From: Purpureocillium takamizusanense
Taxonomy: Eukaryota > Ascomycota > Sordariomycetes > Hypocreales > Ophiocordycipitaceae
Reading direction: 5' to 3'
Assembly (NCBI RefSeq): GCF_022605165.1
Contig: NC_063071.1
Location: 1,488,001-1,552,000, forward strand
Length of the DNA stretch: 64,000 nucleotides
Below, piece by piece: positions 34,121 through 45,916 of the stretch (position 1 is the stretch's first letter; each line of letters begins with the position of its first letter). Under the pieces are notes generated by a model. It was not told the origin of the DNA, made no database searches, and worked only from the letters and a program-made list of their open reading frames with translations. The translations under genes and the position numbers were made by a program.

Positions 34121-37100
34121 GGCAGGGCGGGCGGGCGAGCCGCGCTAACTGCCCGCTAGGTGCCTCACTTGGCGGCCTGGGCCCGGGCTCCCAGCAGCTG
34201 AACAGCGCTGGGCCAGTGGGTCCGGGTGGAGCGAGGTAAGCAAAAGCGACATGTACGTGTGTAAGGTACTCCGTACTTTGTGCGGCAACCTTGGACGGCG
34301 ACAACGACGACGCCACGGTTACGTTTGTGGCGGGCGGCTGCTCCCTCTCTCACACTGACGACGGAGCCGCCTTCCAAGCGTTCGGCGCGTATCTATCTCA
34401 GTCTCGCTTTTCCGTGCTGCGTCGCACCGGCGCACGCACTGGACACCCGTCGAAGCACCGCTCCTCGGAAGACACCTTCGCCAACATCACACCTTCCGTG
34501 GGGGCGTTGCGCTGGGAGCCAGCGCGTCCCCAGCCGGGTACAGGCTGCTGCGCCGCTAGTCTCCAGCGCGCCTGGCCCGACCGCACTCGATGTAACTCGG
34601 CGCTGCCCCCGCCTGAAGCGCTCTCCCCAGCTCCATACTGCCGCGGCACGCTTACGTCGGCTGCTGGCGAAGACGTAGCCTCGCTCCCCTTTGACGGCGG
34701 ATCGGCGCGGCAGGCGGCCACGGCTTCGCAGCTCTCCGTCGCATCGCTGCGTATTTGCGCATTGCTTTGCCTGGCCTGCAATGATGGAACTGTTAGCCCT
34801 CTCTCTCTCGGCTCCCTCGATGCAGCGCAGCGAGTCCAAGACCGGGCCGGCAAGGCAAGTGGGTCTCGCCTGCGGTGTCGCCGGGGCTTCTCCGAGTGTC
34901 GCTAATTGGCTGTTGCCCGCCGGTGTGTATCTCCTGGATGCCTGATTCCCCGTTGGTCTGGTCACGTGCCGGCTCCAACCACACTTTTCTCCAGCTCGGC
35001 TGGCGCTGGAATTTTCCTTTCCTTTTGATTCATCATAACATTTGACCAAGACCACCACATCGTCACATCTTCGCCAGCGAACGCTCCTGACTCTGCTCAG
35101 CTCGATATTGCTGACGGCTCCGATACGTGGTCGAGAAAAAACTCTTCAACCTTGCCTAAAACCATCATCACGAGGGCCCCTCGTGCGGCTGCCATGATGC
35201 GGTGATGACCTGATGCAAGTGACATTTTTTCCTGCGCCGATGCGCTGTGCCACCATGCCACCGTGATGGCCAACGCTTGACTGCTCGTGTCAGCATGATT
35301 GGCCCGGAACCAGAGGCTCCTATCGTCGCGCCCTGCTCTCAAGGTGCGTGAAAGTAATGGCCGCGGCTGCTCGCCAGCGTGATGATAGTAAATTGGTAAT
35401 CCTACAGCGCTTGGCTGCGTCGGCGGTCGCTTCTATGCCATCGCCAACCGCTTGGCTATCTGGGGATATTTGGCACTTCCTGACTGGCGCAATCACACTT
35501 CTTTGACTTGCCGCATCACCGAAGCCCAGACTGATCGGTCGCTCTAGGCGCGCTTTGTGATCGTCATGTCTCGATGCTCAGATGTGTTCCTCCGATGCGC
35601 AATCTATGCGAACATGTGTCAAGAACCACATGCTGGGCCTTTTCTCTCGGCGGTTCTATTGCCACAAACTGGCGGCCACTCACTGCACAAAAGGCAGAGT
35701 CCTAGTCGCGGGTAACCATTCTTGTCTGCTTGACACTCAATTCGAACCGGGCTTAACCACGCGCACCGTGCACATCTAATGGCCGGCTTCGATATGACGT
35801 GTCAGGCACAGGGACGTACTATGTCCGCTTCAGAACCTTCTGCATAATGGCAATCACACGGCGCCTTGGAATGTAACCGTTGCGCGTTGAGCGCGCGCCC
35901 GGCCCATCTGCCAGTCAGCCGGCATTATGCACATAATTGCGCCAGCGAATGGCGAACCCTCGAGCTGCAGTGAAAGAACGTGCCCTCCTAGAAGCCCCCA
36001 GTATGTCCAACTATGATGTGCTACTTGATTACTCAACCGAAGGGCTCTTCAGATCGCAAGACTCGTGGGCTTGTGGTTGAGATCCATGCGCCGATTAACT
36101 TCCCTTCATCTAACCCTTGGCCGCGGAAATCGCAGCCAGTCAGTCAGCTAGTAATGCATATACCCATCACCTACTAACTCGCGGCCCTGTCATAGTGATG
36201 ACAAGACGCGAAAACACGGTTACCTGGGTGTTACTCTGATGAGACTACCCGGTCAAGAGTCCGGTCGTCTTAGGCCGCTTTGGTAGGACCGCCATCCTGT
36301 CGTCAGACAACAGGATTTCTAGTGGCTCGGTCGGCAGAAAGGCGTTGACCCGATACCAATCGCAACGCAGTCGTATTGTCAAAAGCAAAGGGCCTGTCAA
36401 CCAATGCTCCCTCGTCGAAATCGGTATCGCGGCCCAGGATGTGAAAGGACTTGCATCATCCCGTCACACTTGCTGCTCGAGGAGCTGGTCGCACACAGCT
36501 CGCGGAGTGGATGAGGCATATGGTTAGGATACTTTGTCAGACCTGCGGCGTGAGCCTCACGCCGGACGCGCGTACTCCTCGGGAGGAGCATTTGCTATGC
36601 AGCAGCCACGCAAGTTTTTCGGTCTGTAGAGTCCACGGTCAGCGCGGAGGGTCAGACAAGCAGCGCAGTGGTGAGGGGCAGGAGAGCCGGATGTTGAATA
36701 CGATTCAGGTCTCCAAACCCGTGACCTCGAGTCCGGAACCGCATAAACATCTATTGTGAGCGCGGCATGCATTGTGCGCCGCCTTGCGTGATTCTGAAAC
36801 GACGCATTGCGCTTATTCGTAACAGCGAAAGTGCAGAGTCCGTTGCGCGCGCTTGGCGGCTAATCCCCAAGGGCTAAGTAAGAGGCGCCGGGAACGAGGC
36901 CCGAGGCAACCTGACGCGTGCATTTATGCTATGGAACCCCGGGACATGACCACAGGGTTCTATATCAACGCGATAATAAACGCGCCTGCGGTCACGACTC
37001 ACGACGGGCGCGGCTGCCTGCCGGCGTTCCCACACCGCTCAGACAGGGCCACGCCTACGCCCCGAATCATACCGGGATCGGGAGCCGCCGGAGGAGTGCT

Positions 37101-37157
37101 TGATTCCCAAGCCTGGCGCCGCCATTCATGCACCTAGAGGGAGGAAGGGGGGTGTGC

Positions 37158-37180
37158 GCATCGCATCGCATCGCATCGCC
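37158..37180. repeat. GCATC pentanucleotide repeat
   Basis: Four tandem GCATC-type units in the gene-empty region. Confidence 0.9.
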
Positions 37181-40100
37181 CTCACTTTATGGCTCGGGTG
37201 GCAGTCTCGGGTGGCCGTGCGCAACGGCTCTTGGCGGCATTGAAGCTCAGTAGCCACAGCAATGCGTGCGAAACGACCCGTGAGCGAAGCTCAGGGCCTC
37301 GTTTCACACAGATTCGCGGTAGAATTGCCCTTTGACGCTGGCTGATGAGTGGGTCGATTGCCGCGAGTTGCGGCCTGGAGCGTAGTTTATTGCAAGGCCA
37401 GAACGCAGCGGCGGGCCATGACGAGCATTGAGCGGGATGGATCATGCTGACCGTATCTTGTGCATCCTGCAGCCCGAAGAGTGCGAGCTGTTGCATTTGG
37501 CCCGGCTCTCTCCGTGTTAATGCCCTTTTCCGATAGTAGATGAAATAAAACCACTTGGCTCGGTTCTTCGCTTGGCTGGGCATTTCCAAGCCATGCCATG
37601 TCGTCTACGTACTTTACTCAAATCAAGAGAAAGGCTGAAGCCCGAAGAGGAAAGTGTGGCCAAAGGGAGGGCGATCCGCCGGTCACTGCCGTAGCCATGC
37701 CGCAGATCCTCTAGCCAGCTGTGGGTAAACGATGCCCTCGGCTGCATGGAGTCGGATGTGTCGCCGCGTTACATGAAATTTTACCGGATCGAGTCTGGTG
37801 ATCATGCGACAGTCGGGGCGGACATCGCCACCATCAGCATCTGCAACCAGCCCACACTCCTTCGACTCAGCAATCATGACCACGCTCACCCAAAGGAACG
37901 CTCCGGACGAAGGGGTCCAATCTCCCCTGCGTCTCGGGGCTGAGTATGGTTGCATGAACCTGTGGAGCATTAATGGCCGTGATTGATTGATAACCGATGC
38001 GGAGCCGAACAAGATCCAGATCCCATACACCATCAATGACCCAGTGCCTCCGGACCGCCGCGGTTCGTGTGAAGTCAATCAACGACACTGGATTGGTCTT
38101 GCAGGTTCGACAGCTACCCGCAGCGGCGTGGGCTAACCCATCTGGGAGACGGTCAACCCGCGAACTGCCAGGGGCGAGCTGGAGGGCCGGGCTGGCGATG
38201 AAAGCAGGCCAGGGGATACAGACGACAGACAATACGGGACTGGCCAGGCCACGTCTGGATCCCAGGGAGGTTACCTCGGGGCGATCGTCATCAACTTGAC
38301 GACGACATTCTTCACCTGGCAGTCAATCAGCCGAAACCTGCCGCGAACCAACAGCCACTTTAGCACCCTTGATTATTCGACCCTTGCATATACGATGGTC
38401 GTTGAGCGCAGAGTCACATCGCGGCCCGGTCGGTTTGGGCGGACCCCGTGTCATTATCGTCAACGAGGACGTTGGCGAGAACTTCGACGGCGACCTGCCA
38501 CGCCCCGGTAGGCGCTTTCTGCCAGTGTAATCCGAGTACGATGTAGATACCTAGTAGCAGCAGTCGCATGGTATAGCTCGTCGCATCGTCTTGGCACCTC
38601 CTTTTCTGATGCTAGCCTCTGCGCTCCGTGCCGAGGATGACGTTGAGCGTGGGCTCCCATTGGGCGTCGTACCTGTCCCCGCGGCACGGTGCTTCTGGAA
38701 GCGTTTGCGTGACGCTTGATGGGTGTCCGGCTCGGGCAGGCGATACAGAGACGAGGCGCAGAGGCTGGCATTTCTCGTTTTGATGCCCGGAACTGGCATT
38801 GAAGATTTTCATCGAGGCGTGGCGTTGTCAATCGAGGAGCAGGCGGTGTAGACTCGTAAAGCAACCGGCCATCACTTTGCAGCAGGAGCGACGCAGAAAC
38901 CCCGGCTGTTGCCCTACGCTTGTTCGCACCTGCCTCCCAGATGAAGATGCCTGAGGCCATGGTAGACTCGGCTCGGCTCTCCAGGCCCGGCCTGCGCTGC
39001 GCATTCGTTGGGAATGAAGATTGTACCTACCTTACCAAGCCATCGTCGACGTGAGAGAGGCGCTCAATGACACGATGTAACCATGTCGCCGCCACGCGTT
39101 GAAAGCTAGTGCATATACACCGGTTCGATCGATCCTCTCTTTGAACACGTCGAGCCTCAGACCGCCGCTTCTTTCCGTTGACTTTGCCGCCGCGTGTAAT
39201 GAGGATAGCGGCTTACTCTTTTCAGCAGGTCCACTACTTCGCACTGGCCCGGCATTTGCTTCATTTACGCATGCCGTGGAGCACGGTATAGGCCGATGCC
39301 AGCTATTGTAGGCAGATCCATGGTTCGCATAGCTCCCTAATTCCACCAGCTTGTTTCGCGACAGATGTGGGAGAGCGTGCCTGCACGACGTGGCTTTTCT
39401 GGCCGCTCTCGAGACCTCGAGGCCCCGAGGCCTCGCCCCTCTACCGTCCAGGGACGGCGGAATGGACTGCGCAATAGCGCGCTCGATGTTGCATTGAGAA
39501 AGACGGCCGAAAGGCTCCTGAAATCTGCAGCGGTAGCAATCTATCAGATTTCGGCGAACCCTTGGTCGTCAATATCTATTTCGCGGCGCAATAGGCGGGA
39601 TGACAATCTATCTACTCATCCAAAGTACATATCTTCAGATGACGAGGCTACCAGGCCATCTCTCGGCCCCCATCAAGCCTAACAGGGGCCGACTCCACAT
39701 GCTGCAGCGAAACGCGATTGACGAGACGCACTGCGCACTTGTGCTGTCGAACGACGCACGTCGGCCGGCCAGGATTGGAACCGGGGTGGACAAGGAGCAC
39801 TACGACTGTACGAGAACAGGACCAAACTGCGAAAGACCCAGGGCCCCTTGTCCGGAGAACCCCAAACACGAATGCAATACTCCGCATCCTGGTCGTCACA
39901 GATGCCGCCTGCATCCTGGAGCACAGGAAATTCCATCTTTGCCTCGTACCCATGTGCCAGGAACGCAGTCGCTGTGTCTCCGGCTTCACGGCTAACTGCC
40001 TAGCCACTCCTTGCGAAGGCTTCTCTGGCAATGCAGCCATCTACCCCCGCCAAGAGTCCCTCGACGGCATCGGGTGTGGCTGGCCTGCAGATCAGCGATA

Positions 40101-43100
40101 CATTCTAAAACTTTTACGGAAAAGGCCAGGAACAAAGCCATGCGCTGGACCTTGTTTTGCCGATTTGCGCGAGCCAGCGGAGGCGAGTCGATCGTCGCAA
40201 CGCCTAGCTGCCTGGCCGCTCCGCAGACCACCAACATTGAAGTTGTTGCGATTTCCGAGGACCAGAACGACGATCCTAGAGACTGCTGGCGGAAGTCGAT
40301 CGAGAGTCTGAGCCCCGCGGTGTATGTCTCAACAAGTTGCGGCAAGCCACAGGAACACAAGGGCTTGCCATGTTGCCTGCGGCTCAGGAACTGGGTCCAA
40401 TCCGCGACCACGGTACGCAGCCCTAGTCGCCGCCGTACACAAGCGGGTAGCTTAATTTGCCAGACCTTGCCAGGGCTGGCCCACTACGTGCTGAGGCGGC
40501 CGTTGAAACGGAGTGGCGCCAAATCGGCCGCGGAGACGTTGTGCGTACATGCGTACTGTACTGTACGAGCCCGCGAGGCATCGCTTGCAGAAAATCCGCT
40601 TTCCCGGCTGCTGCGGTTGCGGCGAAGGCCTGCGAAACATGCCTACCACCAAGGGAACCAGTAAGCACCCGATCATGCGTACGCCGCACCCTCGCCATCC
40701 CGGCGGGCAGAAATGAAGGGACCCCGCGAGGGCCGGAGGCGGTCCACTGCCGCCAGTCGCACGATCCCTTCGCTAGGATGCCGAAAAGGAAGTCGTTGAG
40801 GATCGGCGGGTTCGAAGACGTCGACATCCACTTGTCAGGTCCGCGTTCCTTGGATGAAAGATAGCAAAGAGTGCGAGAGAGGGAGGGAGGGGAAAAGACA
40901 CCAGTCTACGAGACGGTGCTTGCAGTCCGTTTGTTCAACCGCCCGCGCGGCCCCCCGGCCAAAGATGAAACGGCATCGCCCGCCGCCCCTTGCGCGACTG
41001 TTGGGCTGCCCAAATTGTAGGACTGCCGTGTTGCGTCCGCGTCTGGCTGGGAAATTGACAACTGAGATACTAGATGCCTCTCGCGTCTGTTGTTGGAATC
41101 GTCCGTCGTCTGCGCCGTCGGGGTAGTTAGTAGGCAGGTAGGTATCCTCTTGACGGGAACGCGACCGACCGCGCAACCGCCGGGCCGCGCCACGTTCCCC
41201 AATGCCGCGTGTCGGTCCTCCTTGGCCTTCAGACGACGGCGCGTGGGCTGCCCCCGTCCATCAGACCATAGATCAACACAACTGCCTGGGGTGCCACAGG
41301 GCCATCCTCCCTCCCGACCCAATGGGCGACACCGAACGCAGGGAACCAGGCCAGACTACGGCATGACTTGCATGGCACGCTAGGCGTGCTCCTGCATGAC
41401 GACTTATACACACCCGCCACGGCCATGACTTGCTGGCCGAGGTATGTAGGTCGCCCCCAAAACGTCTCCAAGCGCTCCCTCGTCAGCTGTCCTGGCCGCC
41501 GAAACGCGCGCAACCGTGGCCTGTTTGTTCGCCCGACCCAGCTGAGGGGCCCGACGAGAGCGCAACGACATCGTCATCGTGGAGAAGCCGCGAGGCACGC
41601 ATGAGCTGCCCAGGCCCCGTCAATTGAGCCAGTTGCCGGACATGATGGGGGGTGGAGGGGGGGGGACCAGCACACGCACTCGGCCTGTTTCCCACGAAAG
41701 ACGCCACCAGAAACGTCTGCTCGCCGCCGGTCCCTGTGGTTTCTTCGTCTTCGCGGTTCGGCATGGTCCCGAGAGATTGCTGCTGCTCGACGTGGCTTGC
41801 ATTGCAGCAGTCCGATTACACAATCCAGCCTCGCTCATCGCCCCCGGGCTCCCCCTGGAAAGTCGTTGCGCCGCCTCTCGTCGGCGCTGCTTACATGTAT
41901 CTCACCCACGCTGTGTCTCGAACCCCGTCATCTTGAGACGACGTTGTTGATCTCCGAGGCCCGGTGCCGCAACTGATCAAGTCGCCTGCCAGTATGTAAT
42001 CTGGATAACTCGCCGCCGCCGCCCAGGCCATGTTCTCAAACCCCGCTCGCCGGCCACAAGGGCATCGTCAGCCTTTTTCGCCCTCTTGGTCCTTTTTACG
42101 GGTGTCGGTTGCACCCTTGCACGGCGCGAGCCTGGTCCATTGTGACCCGACCTTCCCGCACCCCGGCCGCTCGCTCTGGGTTTCTGCCCCCCCCCCCGTC
42201 CTTCTCACACGCCCCCCCTCCCCGCCTATGCGCTCTCCATTGTCACGCCCCTCCGTGGCCCGCCCCCCCGGTTTCTGCTGGTTCCACTGACCTTGGTCGG
42301 ACTCTGAACAAAAGGGTCAGGCGTTCAACTGCACAGTTCGACGCAGTGCGTGTGAGGGAGAGCCAATGAGCGCCTTGCAGACGCACCGGCCAAGCTGCCC
42401 TTTGGCTGTGGAGTCCACGTTTCTTGTTGAACAACCCTAGTCCTGGCCCCTTTGCCTCTCTCGACGCTTCTACCGGCCTTGGCTTCATGTGCTGTTGGTA
42501 TCGCCAGGGTACCAACCGCCCACGCTCGCCGTGGGTTCCTCGCCGCGCACCCTCCCTTGGGGACCATGGCTCCGAGAATGAGGCGCATCAGTTCCCACTC
42601 GCCCCCGTGTGGACTTGGGAAGCGGACCTTTGCATTTGTGTTGCTCGACGATTCGGCCTGCGCACGCATGTTGGGCCCCTTGTGTGTCTGTTTAGAACCG
42701 CAGGCCAGCGACCTGCAAACGTCGGAGGTGTCGTCCAAGCGTCCTCCCCTAAGAGCCTCAAGTAAGCCTGGCTGTGTTCTGAAAATCGACATACAACGTT
42801 CCCTGCCCTGTGCTGAACTGGGAAGCGCCCGGTATCTGGCCGGTGAGCTGTTGCGTCGGCGCAGGACGCATGACGGACCGCCTTCCAGGACAAGAGGTAC
42901 ATGGAAGGGCAGGCAATCGACGAGACCGGGGTCCAGCATTGCAGAATCTAGAAGGCCTCAAGCCGTCCGTCAACCGCCAGTCAACCACTGCCATCCTTTC
43001 ATCAAGCACCACACACATCCCCACCATACTCCCCCATCGATCTCCGCTTGCAGGGGTGGCTGCGTCGTCGAGTGATGGGCTCTGAGTCGGCCCTCTCTTC

Positions 43101-43981
43101 GTCGCTGCCACGGATGAGGCGCTGCACTTTGCTACACCTGCAAACACATCCACGACTCGAGTTTGACAACTCGCGGGCAAAGACGCAGGCATAACTACGG
43201 CTCGCCATCTATCGCACATCGGTTTCCCTGCGAGGCGCATCATCACTCCCGACCCAAGACGGTCGACTGTGTCTCGCCAGCGGACGACACTCCCCCCGGG
43301 GGTCCCCACACGAGCCGATGGTCTCCTGCCGACTCTTGAATGCCATTGTAGTATCCCTGATACTACCCCGTGGACTGCGAGGCCAAGCTAGATGCCACCC
43401 TCTCCCAACCCGCCTCCCGCAATAGTCTGGAGCACAACCTGCCCGCACACGTCTCATTGGCTTCCGGGGTCGGATCGAGCTGAGCTTTCATGAGTGCCTG
43501 ATAACCCACGGCCACTGCCCTCTTATTCTCCGCTGAGCTTGCTCAGTCCACCCCGCGAGCCCACGACACATTGACGGCATCGGGAGTCAAGGACGCAGCA
43601 CATTCTTTACCACCTCGCACCCAGCCGCTCACCTTCGAGCACGTGTTTTGCCGTACCCTGTCCTGCTTGCTCCGTTCCAAGCTTACCGCCCGGACATTGC
43701 CGCTCACACTCGATCCGCCATTTGATTTCCGAGCTCGATACAGCAAGGATTGAGTTCTCGGGGAACAATTGCCCACATAAGAACCAGTCAGCTCCCACGG
43801 CACGGCGAACGCATCTGCCTTGCTTTGGCCATTGCCACCCGAGTACATTTTCCCTTTGACAAGTCCGAGCTGGGAAGGAGAATCTCCATCAATGCTCATC
43901 ACTCGAATTTGTGACTCGGATCACACCCCTTGGCCGCTACGCAAAAACAGCTCGTCAGCTCGCCGGCCACAGTCTCCACGC

Positions 43982-45916
43982 ATGTCCGACAGGTACGAGC
44001 TGCCACTACCTGTCCAGCCCGAGTGGCAGAGTCAATATTCGTACCTTCCCCATCAAGAATCAAGCGTCTTCGCCGGGCCTGGCGGAGATCTCCGGCGGAC
44101 GCCGCTGGCAAAGGACAACGGCGTCAAAAAGACAAGCGAACCGCTGGAGGGGCTTCGGTGCACGGGGGACCTCCTGGCACCGAAGAACGTGAGGCACCCG
44201 CCCTCAAGCGAAGACCAACCATCGTCCTTCGTAGACAAGACGCCGGGGTTTGGGCCGGCTCTGCCTCTGCCAGCCGTCAGTCAACCTCCCAAACAGACGG
44301 GACCGAACAATTTCCACACCGTCCTGGGCCCTGAGGCAGGGCCTGAGCCCACAACAAGCCATTATGGCTTGGATTCCAGAGAAAACGTGGCAGTGGAGGA
44401 GGCCGATATGGACGAAGACGATGACGACGCCGCAGGACCGGACGGTGACAACCTTGACCGGCCTCAGACGGCTGCAGAACGCCTGGCGGCACGCCGAAAG
44501 ATGAAGCGCTTCAGGTAAATCATAGCGAGAACGTGACAAGCGCAGCAGCGTCGCTAACGGGGACGTAGGCTCACTCATCAGCAAACGCGGTTCCTCATGA
44601 GCGAGTTTGCAAAGCAGCCTCATCCCGACGCAGCACACCGGGAGCGCCTGTCGCGCGAGATACCGGGACTCAGTCCGCGCCAAGTCCAAGTCTGGTTCCA
44701 GAACCGGCATGTTCAAACGACCGATTCAGGGGGGAGAAGAAAGAGAATCGCTAACAGATCACCACAGCCGCGCGAAAATCAAACGGCTCAACGCCGACGA
44801 CCGAGACCGCATGATCAGGATGAGAGCTGTCCCCGACGACTTTGACAACGTGCAGGCGCTGCATTCGCCTTACGGGGCCGTCCACGGCATGGGCCCCGCG
44901 TCGACTCTCCCGAAGCCCCTGAACCCATCCTCGTACGGCAGCCACATGCTGCGCCCGCTCATGGTCGACGTTCAGCGCAACGATGACGTCTACCTGTCTC
45001 CAACCGGGCTGACGCCTTCCTTTGGCGGTGTGGACATTGGGCAGCCCGCGAGCGCGGGCAGCGCAGATCTGGTGTCTCCCCTCTCGTCCACGTCCAACGA
45101 AAGATTCGGCCCGCCAGGCCACATACCGGTCCCGAGGCTGTCCAACCCGCAGCTTGGTCAGCAGGGCAGCATGGAGGGCGTGGGACATGTCGGCCGCCCC
45201 AGCTTGCGCCTCTTGCCCCTGAACACGCGGGACTCGATCCCCAGATCTGCCTCCGACTCGGTCCAGTCCCCACGCACCAACCTTTCCTGGAAGTCAGACT
45301 CGGTCGACTACTCCGTCTACTCAGGAGGGCCGCCGGAGCGGCAAGGCTCGTATCACCCGGGCCAGGCCGGATCGGCGCCGCCCAGCGCCATGGGCGCGCT
45401 CGACTCGCAGCCGTACACCGGTAAGTCGGCTCCGGCCGCTGCCACCCTGGGCGCTAACTGACGGCTGGTGCAGATGGCAGCAGCAGCAACATGTCGGGCT
45501 CCTCGGGGCCGGGGTACCTTGGCCTCGGGCAGCCTACCACCCAGACCCCGGCCCGTGCCAGGGCGTCCTCAACCTCCTTGGCGATTGACTTTGGCTTCCG
45601 AGACGCCTATCGATCGACAGCCGCCCCGACCTCTCCTCCCTATTCAAGTCGCGGCCCATCGGCGACGCAAGACGGGCCACCAGCGAGCTCCACGGGATAT
45701 CCTTCGGCTCCCCTCTCGGCCCCGCTGAGCGTCTCGCCGCGACGCTTCCACGGGCGACCCGGCGTACACGACTACACAGACTCGCAGCTGAGCGCCCCCA
45801 TCACCGCACCGAGCGATTTCGGAAGGTCGTTCCATGAGGACGGGTCGGCCCACCCGCCGGCCCCGTCGATGAAGGACTACTTTGGAAGCGGCTCGGTCGG
45901 GTACAGTCAGGGGTGA
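43982..45916 (+). CDS. HTF1: Homeobox transcription factor, Htf1/Hox2 (conidiogenesis regulator) type
   Basis: Exons 43982-44514, 44569-44706, 44768-45420, 45474-45916 give 588 residues. The homeodomain (about residues 172-231) reads RRKMKRFRLTHQQTRFLM at its start, then HPDAAHRERLSREIPGLS and the recognition helix RQVQVWFQNRRAKIKRL. The following MIRMRAVPDDFDNVQALHS block is, from memory of the family, typical of Htf1/MoHox2-like proteins needed for phialide and conidium formation in Sordariomycetes. Exons 2 and 3 join inside the recognition helix; only a GC donor at 44707 keeps WFQNRRAK, making this a GC-AG intron. The other introns are GT..AG. N-terminus acidic (DMDEDDDDAAG); C-terminus Ser/Pro-rich. 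The start at 43982 is the ATG nearest the conserved region; the frame is open further upstream. The long gene-free upstream DNA fits a developmentally regulated gene. Confidence 0.9.

Larger units (their letters stand above)
33485..43981. other. 10.5-kb region without a recognisable gene
   Basis: Between the Med19 start (minus) and the homeobox start (plus). Open frames of 60-220 codons occur in several frames (for example 34291-34905, 40011-40664, 42452-43075 plus; 39992-40411, 42325-42939 minus), but none shows a known domain. Features noted: a CTGG repeat (34101-34120), GTACTCCGTAC (34266-34276), a CACGAGG/CCTCGTG hairpin (35169-35185), a GCATC repeat (37158-37180), stop-interrupted protein-like frames at 38.1-38.8 kb, and a tRNA-like B-box fragment near 39.77 kb. 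The last 1-2 kb, pyrimidine-rich around 42150-42260, is likely promoter and long leader of the homeobox gene. By eye it is somewhat less GC-rich than the genes. Confidence 0.55.

Noticed and set aside
35735..35760. TTCGAACC (B-box-like) at about 35740
   Set aside because: No T-stem, acceptor or anticodon arm could be built around it.
36190..36245. Possible C/D-box snoRNA (GTGATGA followed by CTGATGA/CTGA)
   Set aside because: Boxes too close, no terminal stem, and such short motifs are common by chance.
39755..39840. tRNA-like sequence on the minus strand (GGTTCCAATCC B-box-like, GCAGTTTGG A-box-like)
   Set aside because: The T-stem has a mismatch, position 57 is not a purine, and no 5' acceptor strand pairs with CCGGCCG at the expected distance. 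At best a decayed tRNA or SINE fragment.
40011..40664. 217-codon plus-strand open frame in the gene desert
   Set aside because: No recognisable family, and overlapping frames of similar length exist on both strands; not called without homology or transcript support.
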